Shown here: one piece after another, positions 10,176 to 20,352 of the stretch | How positions within the stretch are numbered: position 1 is the stretch's first letter | Layout of the letters: each line of letters begins with the position of its first letter | Source: Hyaloscypha bicolor E | Taxonomy: Eukaryota; Ascomycota; Leotiomycetes; Helotiales; Hyaloscyphaceae | DNA: 64,000 bases | Assembly: GCF_002865645.1 (NCBI RefSeq) | Contig: NW_020194693.1 | Location: forward strand, 1,116,001 to 1,180,000 | Reading direction: 5' to 3' | Translations under genes and position numbers: made by a program | The notes under the pieces: generated by a model | What the model saw: the letters and a program-made list of their open reading frames with translations, nothing else | Database searches by the model: none | What the model was told of the DNA's origin: nothing

Positions 10176-11566
10176 ATCTTAGAATTGAACAGAGGATTAG
10201 ATGGCGTCATGTACAATAGATACTAGACCAAGAATGGTTTTGTTTGGTATATCATATGTTCTGGATTGAGGTTGTCTAATAGTGTGCGGAGCCAGATCTT
10301 GGAGACGAATATATCTAGATGATGCGAACTCATTTGAAAGACATGTTTACTATTTAGCTTATGAAGAGGTAATGTAAGAACAAAGACTCTCCTCTCGCTA
10401 TGAAACAGTTTTCGATGACACGTTCACGTTCTCCTCGATCTCGGTGTCAAAGCTGCCGCCGACACCGAGTAAACTTGGGCGAACAGCCCCCTATCTTATC
10501 AAGTCAACTGATATCCCGATAAGAGACCTCAGAAAAACATATCTGGAGTGCGACGTGCAACAAAAGACCTTAGCGTGTGACTCATTCATTCACTGCAGAT
10601 ATCGAGTCTCGTGGGTGCTCGCCCATCTTTGGGATGGGAGGGGTTCCTTTCAACATCCTTATCCTTCGTCGGCTATCAACTGTCCACACTAGCAGGGGGG
10701 GCCTGGCTCAGGGCGAAAACGCGATAGATGACTAATAGGTTTCTAAGCAAAGGCACACGTTTTCGCCCTGAACCAGGCCCCCCCTGCTAGTGTGGACAGT
10801 TGATGGCCGACGAAGGGATAGGAGGATGAGAACGAACCACCTCAAATATATTCAAAAACGTAAATCACAAGGAGTTTATTGAGTGGTAAAGAGAAGTATT
10901 GGGGTGTTCATTTGCTGATAGTAGAAAGAAACTCGGAGACGGGGCAAGAGAGTGATTTGGCAATGGAAAGGGGAGGCACTGGTAGGAGGAATAAGTTATG
11001 AAGTTGAGCCGAGGACGCGCAATCGAAACATGGACACGACGGTAATTCAAGTGAATCATGGAACTCGAACTTGTTGCATTTTCCATAAAGGGAACTTGTC
11101 CACGGTCGATGAGTTCCCGATGAGTTCCCAAAGAGTTCTGAGTGAACATGAATTCTCATTATGAACAATAAGATATGCAACAAAACCTGGATATTCAAGA
11201 TTCACTTTCCACTTCAACGACGAACTTGATATTTCCAAAACTTTTGGACACCGAGTCAACATGCAATAGAAGTGTTGAGAAGCAGTTGACGCCAAGAGCC
11301 AAGGCGGAAGTACGAATTTGAGGCTTCATGTTGAGGGATATATATAGATGTTTGACCACATTGAACCGAATGTGTAGAATTGGTGAAATGATTGTTTCAT
11401 TATACTCTATCGTCAGATGCGAAGTCTGTGCTCTTGATCGAGAAACATATCTCAATCTTTTGTGGCGTTTCTGTAATGCTGGGGTATATCCATCGAAATG
11501 CACCAGGTCCTGAACGCCAACCAATTGATGCTGCCAATTCCCAAACTCATGACATATATCCTACCA
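10176..11566. other. Intergenic with foldback repeat, no convincing gene
   Basis: Convergent 3' ends of the permease (+) and MED6 (-). Apart from the large inverted repeat at 10637-10843, I find only short unsupported frames. A minus-strand frame near 10908-11198 contains five Cys and a hydrophobic start but no ATG at its apparent beginning, so I do not call it. Confidence 0.5.
10637..10843. repeat. Large near-perfect inverted repeat (foldback/MITE-like)
   Basis: The left arm, clearest at 10654-10721, is the reverse complement of the right arm, 10758-10828, with very few differences; weaker pairing extends outward to about 10637 and 10843. The spacer is about 36 nt (10722-10757). Arms contain a G7/C7 run and share ACTGTCCACACTAGCAGG. 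It could be a miniature inverted-repeat transposon or the foldback tail of one. Flanking target duplications are not obvious by eye. If transcribed it would make a long hairpin RNA. Confidence 0.85.
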
Positions 11567-12610
11567 TCACGCCGAGCTAGCTCCACCAGCAGATACTAAC
11601 GCCTTGCTGCTCTTCCTTCGCTTCGGCTTCGGTGGTCCGCCTGCTCCTGGTGTCTTCGGACTCTCTTTACTCTTGCTACCTTTTCTTGCAGGTGGAATAT
11701 TAGTTTTCAATGCTGGCGGCGCTGGTGCGGCTTTAGTCGCTGTTGACAGAGGTCCTTTAGCTCCTGCTGCTGTAACGGCAAGTTTCCCTGCTTCCTTTCT
11801 TCCTGTTGACGAAAGGTGGAACTCTCCTGGTTGGCCGGTGATGGGATTCTCGTCCATATATTCGTCTCCGTACTTGAAAGATATGTCTAGGGTTTCTTCG
11901 AGGAGGCGACTGCCGAGGTATGTGCTGCTGTTCGTTGACACGGCTTGCTTCTTTGACTGTAGCGAATCTGGGAGGGGTGTGTTTTCCTTGCTAGTCTGTG
12001 CGAGTTGCGATTCTGTGGATCTGAGACGGTTGGCGGTTGGTGGTGGAAGGTAGGTATGGCCAAGTGCAGGACTGAAGTCAGGGAGGGCGGCGGCGGAAGA
12101 AATGAACTTGGTTAAAGAGTCGAGGACGGACAGCTGGGTCTCATCAGCGCTTTACCTGTGGGCTCTATCTCTTCCTCTTACCATTCGGCTTCCGAGAACA
12201 TCTGAAACAGCAGGAGCCATGTAGATGTTCTCTCCAACCACGAAATATGACGAATGCACAGTGATCTCGTCCTCTTCCGGAGGTCTCTTCCTCCTGGTCT
12301 GTTTCCTAATCACCCAGACTCCCGTGCCTGTACCAGGTGCCATTTCCGCAGGTTCTTGTGCCACAATAAACTCCAAGCCATTCATCGTCTTCAGCCGTCC
12401 TTCGAAGGCTTCTCTTGTCTGGATGATGGGCATCATATTTTGGTTGAACATTGCTTGGGAAGTGAGAATAGCATTGTTGGACGTAGGATCGTAGAAGGGT
12501 GATTGTGCGAAGTAGAAGAGGACGGAATTCGAATGTATGCCCTGCATCGACGCTGCTATGGGAGGTGATCGCCATTGGATTTCGTCGAGTGGAGGTTCTT
12601 GAGAAGCCAT
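11567..12610 (-). CDS. MED6: Mediator complex subunit 6
   Basis: Two exons, 12610-12182 and 12133-11567, with a 47 nt intron (GTAAGA..CAG), giving 331 residues. MED6 is a head-module subunit of Mediator that links activators to RNA polymerase II. The conserved N-terminal domain is evident: QWRSP, then NSVLFYFAQSPFYDPTSNNA, FNQNMM, FEGRLKTMNGLEFIVAQ, and later YFVVGENIYMAPAVSDVLGSRM right before the intron. After it comes the LSVLDSLTKF helix. The C-terminal third is Lys/Pro/Ala-rich (KPKRRKSSK near the end), normal for fungal MED6. It diverges from the MMTAG2-like gene across about 405 bp. Confidence 0.95.
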
Positions 12611-13015
12611 GATGGCTGCAGTTCTCTCAGGAAGGCTAGAGGGAAAGTACTAGAGGAGGATCCTGATAACAGTATCGCAATCAGTTCGAGAATGTGCAGT
12701 TCGAGAAGGAGCTGCTGGAAGGCAGCTGACTCTCTCACGGATCGAGGAGCTTTGGGGTTGATTTCATCGAGAGACGAGGGCGAGGCTCAGATGCGGAATT
12801 AAGGTTCACTGAGAGTGCGCTAAGAGCGGACGCTCCAGGCCGCTAGTGGCTCACTGAATAGCCCCTGCTCCACCACTCCAGCCCCTCACTTTGAAAATCT
12901 ACCTAAGCACGAATGTCGGGAACAACTGCAACGACTGCACAACGACACGGTCTGGCGTCACATTCTGCTTCATGATCTAACTGCTCTATCGACCACTCTT
13001 CTCCTTACACCGACA
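12611..13015. promoter_or_regulatory. Bidirectional promoter region (MED6 / MMTAG2-like)
   Basis: 405 bp between two divergent start codons, likely serving both. No particular motif is claimed and no other gene is seen. Confidence 0.5.
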
Positions 13016-13876
13016 ATGGATCTCCTCTCCTCAATCCGCAAAGAAGGCTCACGTGGCGGCGTGAATTTCTCTTGGGATGACGTCCAGACTTCCCAGCATC
13101 GCGAGAATTACCTTGGCCACTCTCTCATGGCACCTGTTGGACGATGGCAGAAAGGCAAGGACCTCAGCTGGTACGCGAAAGCAGATGACAAAGACCTCAA
13201 GGATGGGGAGACGGCTGAGCAAAAGAAAGTCCGGGAGATGAAGGAGGAGAAACGGAGAATCAAGGAGGCAGACGAAGACGCCCTTGCTAGAGCACTGGGA
13301 TTACCGGTTCCGGACAGGAACGTGAGCGGGAGCAATGCGATTACCGTTGGGGAGGTAAACAGAGTCGTGAAGGAGGCAGGGGTAGGCGAGGGTGATGATG
13401 TCGAGGATATCGGGAAAGGGAAAGGCTTTGGGGATTTTGTTGGCAAAGTTGCGGCGGGTGACAGCCTGGAAGATATTAAGGAGCCTGAGAGAGGTGGGCT
13501 GGCTAGAAACGGCCGAGACAGGGACGAGAAGAAGGGTGAGGACAGAACCAGAAGTCGAAGTCGGGAAAGGAGACATAGACGATATCGAGATCGATCCAGA
13601 AGTGGAGAGAGGCGTAGGCACAGATCAAGAAGTGGCGACAGACATAGGCATCGACGTAGACACGAGGACCACAAGGAAAGGAGGCCCAGAAGCCGCAATG
13701 GCGAAAGAAGAGAGCGGAGATATCGAAGCAGAAGCCCGGACAGGCAGAGAGGGAGAATAGATCGTGGTGTAGACCGTGGAATACGTGGGGAATATGCTGA
13801 TAGACCTCGAAGAAGTCGATCTCCTGATTCACGGGAACGAGGGAGAAGAGACAGGGATCCAGAAAGACGTCGATGA
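13016..13876 (+). CDS. MMTAG2-like protein with RS-rich tail
   Basis: Single exon, 286 residues. The N-terminus (about 1-100) matches the MMtag domain found in human C1orf35/MMTAG2: [31 protein letters not shown], then [10 protein letters not shown] and a Lys/Glu helix leading to ALGLP. The middle is acidic/Gly-rich. From about residue 175 the protein is dense in Arg, Ser, Asp and His with RSRSRERR and RSRSPD type repeats, like SR proteins. Human MMTAG2 is a nuclear phosphoprotein linked to splicing factors; a nuclear RNA-processing role here is inference from the tail. The opposite strand carries a long open frame over the same bases because of the repetitive Arg/Ser codons; it is not a gene. 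Confidence 0.88.
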   Translation: MDLLSSIRKEGSRGGVNFSWDDVQTSQHRENYLGHSLMAPVGRWQKGKDLSWYAKADDKDLKDGETAEQKKVREMKEEKRRIKEADEDALARALGLPVPDRNVSGSNAITVGEVNRVVKEAGVGEGDDVEDIGKGKGFGDFVGKVAAGDSLEDIKEPERGGLARNGRDRDEKKGEDRTRSRSRERRHRRYRDRSRSGERRRHRSRSGDRHRHRRRHEDHKERRPRSRNGERRERRYRSRSPDRQRGRIDRGVDRGIRGEYADRPRRSRSPDSRERGRRDRDPERRR

Positions 13877-14450
13877 TTTTCGTCCACAGAATTGGGACTT
13901 AGCGATGGCGTTCTGGGAGTGTAACCTACGAAAATAAATTGATGTCGTGATCATTCTCTGCCTTTTCAAATCTATGAATATAAATAATTTTTTGAGTGAC
14001 CCCTCGAGATTTGGGACCCTGATGGCACGCTGTTCGTTTCGTCGTCACTCGCCTGCCATGACGATGCCTAAGTCCTAGTCAACTCAGCTACCTCCGACAA
14101 GCTACATCGACGCGGCCCCGTTGCTGCCTCCGTCCTTCCAATTATTTCCCTACTATTTTTCTTCTTCTGCAGGCTCGGAAGCGTACCTGCAACCGTTATT
14201 TCCAAGAGATTCGAGACTCGTCTCTCTTTTTCGCCCCCGAAATAAGCCGTGTCCACTCCACAGCCTTCCTCAGCCTTCCCGCAAAAGATCACCTTTCTCA
14301 TCAACACCCTCGAAATAGACAACAAGGAACAAACTCCCTACCGACTCCCTAAATCTATCTCAAATGCGATAGCACCATTCCGTATACGCGAGAAGTGCGG
14401 TTGGGAATCAGGACGGAGCTTATTCAGGGACTGTGTCGCCACAAATAATC
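13877..14450. other. Intergenic / promoter of the large ATPase gene
   Basis: 574 bp with no supportable coding pattern. It must contain the MMTAG2-like 3' end and the promoter and leader of the gene starting at 14451. Pyrimidine-rich stretches near 14150-14240 resemble fungal core promoters. Confidence 0.5.
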
Positions 14451-17400
14451 ATGGACTTCACAAAGCTCAGAGCTGCGGCTCTGAAGGACGGCGACGACGA
14501 AGAAGCTGTCACGGTCAATACTCGAGCCCTGATAGACAAAGTCCTTGCGAGATACAGTGGTGAATGGACCACGCTGCGGGAATTACTACAAAACGCGGCA
14601 GATGCTCAAGCCTCGACAGTTGTGATCAAGTTCGAGACTCTACCCTCGGCCCAGGTCCCTATTTCGAACACAACCAACAGTGCTGAAGTCCTGAAACATG
14701 TGCTGTTGCACCATACATTACGGCGACTGCTGGTCACGAACGATGGATTACCGTTTGGGGTCAACGACTGGTCGAGGCTGAAGAGAATAGCTGAGGGTAA
14801 CCCTGACGAGACGAAGATTGGTGCTTTTGGTGTGGGATTCTACAGCGTGTTTGCAGATTGTGAGGAACCCTTCGTCAGTTCTGGAAATGAAGCTATGGCA
14901 TTCTACTGGAAAGGCAACTCGTTGTTTACCAGAAGACTACAGCTGCCTGCGGCTGAAGGGAACCCGAATACCAGCTTCGTCCTCGACTATCGAAATACTA
15001 CGACACCTATGCCGAATCTATTATCCATTTGCCAATTCTTGGCAACCAGTTTGACGTTCGTTGCTTTGCAGAATATTGAGCTGTGGGTGGACGACTGGCA
15101 AATATTGTCCTTGAAAAAGAAGGCTGCTCCCAGCATAGAGGTTCCTATAGCCAGGGATGTTGAGACGAAGACGAAGGAAGGATTGATGAAAGTGAGCAGC
15201 ATGGAACGAGAAAGTGTCCAAATGGACGCAACATTCATGAATGTTGTAGGTTGGAAGCCCTCAATTCCGGCAACACCCAAACCAGGCAGCTATGACAACG
15301 CCTATGGCACCAGCTCTGCTGATGTGCCTTCGTTACGATCTTTCTTCTCGCGGTTAACAGCAAGCACAAGTCATGCTCAGCTGAAGACGAAGGCAATGAG
15401 AGACGAGAAGGTTCTTCAAGATATCGTTCTTGAAAATCTCACTGGAACGACGACTGCAAACGTGTTCTTGCGGGTCACTACTGCCGTTGTCAAAACCCAT
15501 ATTGCTGCCCAATTCGCAGCAGAGCTTGAGCGTGCTACCAAGAAGCCACCACCCAAGACTACGAAGCTTGCGATTTTGACCGCATCATATGATGAGATTG
15601 CAGCTTCGGCAAAGGAAAATCCAGTAGCGAAAGGGATTGACATATTTGCCTCCGTTCTTCCAGGCAAGAAGCCTGGTGGGCGAGTTTTCATCGGCTTCCC
15701 TACCCATCAAACCACTGGGGCTGGGATGCATCTCTCCGCGCCTTCAGTCATTCCAACTGTCGAGCGAGAATCGATAGATCTGAATGCCAGATGGGTTAGA
15801 ACTTGGAACTTTGAGATGCTCCGAGTTTCTGGTATCATGGCTAGATTGGCATTTGCGAACGAGATGGTTGATCTTTCCACCAAGATTAAGCGCGCGACAG
15901 ACCAGAATGGTCATGGAACCAAGGTCACCAAGGACGAAATCGCTCAGTTCATACCTGAAGCGTTGCACAACTTGAAGACCTTTACCTTCGGGGAGTCGAC
16001 TCCCAGTTCCCAGGTTTCGCAGATTATCGAGGAGGCATTTTGGACAGCCTACAAGAAACCGTCCATCGAAATCTATAGCACCCGAGGCGTTTTACCGACG
16101 ACAAAAGTCCGATTGGCTACGGAAGACTTGAGTGGTTTCGTGGAAGGCATTCCTGTAGTTCCTGAGGCTTTGGTTGACAGCGGGTTTGTGAGCAAGCTGA
16201 GGGAGTTTGGGCTTATCACAGAAATCACCATTGGCGACGTCAAGCAAGAACTGGAAGCTAAGGCCTTGACGAGAGACCAGCTTATTCAATTTATTGGCTG
16301 GGCTGGTCGCAAAGCCATCACTGGGGATATCGATGGCCCGACGATCAACTCACTTATGGATGTCGCCGTTGCGATGACTGGTGAGGTTGAAGGTTCTGGT
16401 GATATCATCACACTGGGTAGTATCAAGAATTACCTCAATGTTGGCAAGATTCCGGCAGAGGTCCCGATTCCGCCCACGACTATCCCTTTTCTGTTCACTC
16501 GAGCATCGTCGATTAATGAACTGCAAGCCCTTGGCTGGGAACCTCTCGAAGTTGTTCCCTGGCTACGATTTTTGATTGAGACCAATGCCAATCGGCCTGA
16601 GCTTCAGAGTCTCAGATCAGTCCTCTTTGCTGCCCAAGTACTTCTGATATTGTCAAGATCCTGGGATGGCCTTAGCCAGAGCTCGAAGGCAACAGTCGTT
16701 TCCCTCCTCCAGCCTATCGCTGTTGTGCCGACAAAGTGCAGCATGAAGAAGCCAGGAGAAGCTTTCTTTGCAAGTGTCAAGCTTTTCGATGACCTTCCCA
16801 CGGTCACATCATGTCCTGGAGTAAAGGAGAAGTTCCTCGCTGCTATTGGTGTCCGAAAGACAGTAGATCTCGAAACTATTTTCAGCCGTCTTCTTTCGCC
16901 CACTGCAGACGCGAAGCAAGGTGAAAAGCCTACGAACAGTCGCCACATGGAATTGATCAAGTATCTGGCATCAGTCCGAGATGACATTCCACCGGAAGAT
17001 CTGAAGAGATTAAAGGCTACCCCAATTTGCCCTGCAGAAGCAGGTCCGAAAGGCATGGAGGCAACTCAGGGGAGCGCCAGGTTGTACAGAGTCTCCGAGA
17101 TATTTGAACCAAAAGATGCACTGAGAAATCTTGGACTGCCAATACTGCAGTGGCCTGGCCCATCTGGAAGCTACAGACCAGGGAGCTTGGAGGGTCGATT
17201 TTTGACACTTCTTGGCATCAGAGCGTTCCCATCTGTCCCCGAACTCATCGATATGATGGCATCAGAAGATGCGTCCTCGAGGGAAAAGTCCATGATCTAC
17301 TTCATTTCAAACCACCATATTAATGGCTATGCTGCTTTTGAAGTAGGATCCTCGACAAAGTCATTTCTACCTTTGCAGGGGGATGACAAACGCCTGGTCA

Positions 17401-19914
17401 GCCCGGCTGAGTGTTTTACGAACCACGAATGTGCCGTGCTTGGGTTTAGTATCTTAAGGAGAGAACTTCACAACCATGCGAACAAGTTCGGCGTAGCGAT
17501 GGATCCTCCCATGACTGAATGCGTGAACAGACTCGTGGCTAAGCCGCCCCAGAGCAGGCGCGAGGCTATCACTCTATTCGGATACTTTGCAAGCAGACTT
17601 GGTGAGCTTGGGCTGAACGCTGTGGCGAAGATTGCCGATGCACGCATCGTGCCTGTATTGGCCAAGAATCAGACCTCAAATGGCTACATCAACGAGAAAG
17701 CTGGAGATCATAAAGACCTGAGACATCTCACCCCACGTCAATGCTATTTAGGCAGCTCTTCAAACTATGCCGACATATTCGACTTTGTGGATTTTGGCAA
17801 TGAAGCCAATGCTTTCTTGCTAAAGTGCGGTTCGAAGAATGAGCCGACGAAGCTTGAGCTTGCTGCTTTGGCGTGCAAGGAGCCAGCGCGATTGCTTGGA
17901 ATCATGCAGAGCCCCGAGAAATACTTGAATTTGCTCAGAACATTGGCTGATGACCTCTCAATGCTGAAGAAGGACAAGGTACTATTCAAACAGATGAGAC
18001 AGTCCCAATTTCTTCTAGGGTCAGTAGAGATCCCCGGAAACAAGGAGAACGTGAAGGGTCGGAGATTGAGTGGTCTTCAATCTGCCGATACTGAGTATGA
18101 TTCGGATCCAGAGGATATCGAAGATGCTCCTATCAAGCAATGGCAGCTTGCCCTGCCGGGACAGATCGTCGTGGTAAGTCCTTTCTGAGATAGTTTCTGT
18201 GTCGATACTGACGTACTGCAGAACGATGATTACAATGGGTATCGGCTATTCAAAAGTTCCCTTATATGTGCTCCGGAAGAGGACAAATTAGAGACATTCT
18301 ATCTTGCACTCGGCGCCCAGACACTTGGAAGTTTAGTCCAGGAGGATCTACGACTCGGACAGCCAGCCGAGAAACAATCTTCGGCCGTGAAACTCCGCAG
18401 CCACGTCCTCGAGCGGTCGAAGCTCTTCTTACACGAGTACAGTCGCGACAACATCAAACATGACAGTCGTTGGTTGGAGAAGAACCTGACAGTTCAGACA
18501 GTCAGTTCGATATCCCTTCGTCGGTCCCTTCGCGGACACAACTTGTCACACACAGAGAAAAGATCTGCCGCATACACGAATGATCGACACAATGGGTATA
18601 CGCTGTTCATTACAGCTGGCAGTCTCGATACATATCAGATCAGCCTGGCGTTGTGCAAGATACTCCTCGACCGGCCAAACCAGAGTGCCTATCTCACGTT
18701 TGAGCAGTTCCTGAATCTGAACTTGTACCAGCTTCGGGCTCGAGGATATAACGTTGAACGAATTCTGCGGGCAAAGGCGGCGGAGCAGAGGATTGCAGAA
18801 GAGGAACGCAGAAAGCAGCTCGAGGCGGAACAGCAACAGATCAAGGAACAGGAAGAGTTGTGGAGACAACAAAATCAACTTGTGTCTGCCGCAGCTGCGA
18901 GCGAGCGAAGCAAATCTTCTGATAAACCCATGCCTGGAGCTTTTGGTAGCGATTCTCCGGAGAATTCACCTACGCCACGTGCAAAGTCACCGCCGAGACA
19001 TAGGTCAAAGGGCATATTCTCTGGTCTGAAGGAGCGATTGGGCATCAACAGCAGCAGCGATGAGGTGCAAGACCAATTGCAAAACTTCCTGGATGGACCC
19101 AAGCCGCCTCATGATCACCAGCCTGACAATCCGCCAACGTACGACGAGGCCAGCAAAGGCACAGTCTCGAACCCTGGAAAAGGAACCGAGCAAGTCTCAT
19201 CACCACATGCTGTCCAGCAGAATCTCCTGAACGCGATCCAGTCTTCTCGAGCACACGATTCCTCTGATTTATTCTCTCCACCCAACACAAAAGCAATCAA
19301 AGAACAGGCAACATATTGTGACGCGACTCCCTCGCAAAACATCACCTTCCTCGCCGATGCGTCGAACGGCACCAGGATCTTCGTCGACAAGACCATCGCC
19401 TCACCTACCGCATTCCTCGCGCAGAACGTCTCAGCCCTGAACTCCTTCGCCGTTCTCCTCGACGACGTATGTGACATCTACTCCCTATCTCGGAAGGCAA
19501 TGCACATCTTCTACGACGAATCAGGCGCCACTATCGCGTTCAACCAAAACGGCAGCATATTCTGCAACTTCCGCTTCTTCACGCAATTGCATCAGAAGAA
19601 GATGGAGAGTGGGGATCCTGAGGGGAGGAAGGAGGCGGCGAGCTATTGGTGGGTTGTCGTTGCGCATGAGCTGGCGCACAATCTGGTGATGCCGCATAAT
19701 TCGGAGCACAGCTTTTACACGTAAGTTCTCATCCTCTCCTCCCTCTTATCAGAACTTTTTTGGGGAGCGGAAGCTGACAAGAAACAGGGAGAACTTGATC
19801 GCGAACTACTTCCCCAAGATGATGGCTAAGGCTGCGGCGTACGCATCGCACGTCCCGAACCCGAGTCGCAGAGCCCTGTTGGGATCGGGACGGGAACAGA
19901 GTCTGTTGGATTAG
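14451..19914 (+). CDS. Sacsin/NO VEIN-like Hsp90-type ATPase (DUF3684 type) with C-terminal HELAH motif
   Basis: Three exons, 14451-18173, 18222-19720 and 19788-19914, giving 1782 residues. The N-terminus is a GHKL ATPase fold: E44-LLQN48-AAD51A (N box), NDG at 97-99, and GAFGVGFYSVF at about 124-134 (G2 box). This arrangement is that of sacsin, plant NO VEIN and fungal DUF3684 proteins. A very long middle region has no motif I can name. A Gln/Glu-rich coiled coil lies at about 1424-1460, followed by Ser/Pro-rich linker. The end carries WWVVVAHELAHN with HELAH at 1723-1727, then His at 1733 and 1737 and a Glu in TENLIANYF, a zinc-metallopeptidase-like arrangement. ATP binding is likely; peptidase activity is inference. 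The ATG at 14451 is used since the frame upstream has no ATG. Confidence 0.88.
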
Positions 19915-20352
19915 AGGCGCTTGGAGAGATGAGATGTATAGATGGGTTGGCTTTTGTTTGTGTATCCGGCATTGTATTGTGACATGGCATGGCATGGCGT
20001 CTTAGAGATAAGATAGAGAGACAGACAGAATGGTGGGCAAAGACTAGTATATTTACCGGGTTTCTTTCCCTCTCTTGTTGCATCCCTTTATAGTATATTG
20101 ACTTATTCTCGGGTTCCGGGGCGGATATCAAATCGTTAAATTCGTGAGTCCATTTCTTCTGCAGAAGACTAAACAGATGCTGATTAAATTTATTGTGACA
20201 TGCCCAAGTAGGTCGGTCCATCGCAGGGTATCAAAATCCAACCACGGCGCCAAGAGCAACGAACTCCTTTCATGCTTGTCTATATTCCCATTCCCTCAAC
20301 GCCGTCATAGGCCAAGTGGCAACCGTTCATGCTCAACTTGTTCTCTCTCACA
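19915..20352. other. Intergenic between convergent genes
   Basis: 438 bp of 3' flanks for the ATPase (+) and the GPI protein (-). A short GGCAT repeat occurs near 19982-19999. Nothing else noted. Confidence 0.5.

Noticed and set aside
10908..11198. Possible small Cys-containing secreted protein on the minus strand
   Set aside because: The apparent start is not ATG and the next Met lies inside the hydrophobic stretch; no splice sites link it to a better exon.
13108..13887. 259-codon open frame on the minus strand opposite the MMTAG2-like gene
   Set aside because: Arg/Ser-rich repeats on the plus strand create a long open antisense frame; it has no domain pattern and the plus-strand protein matches a known family.
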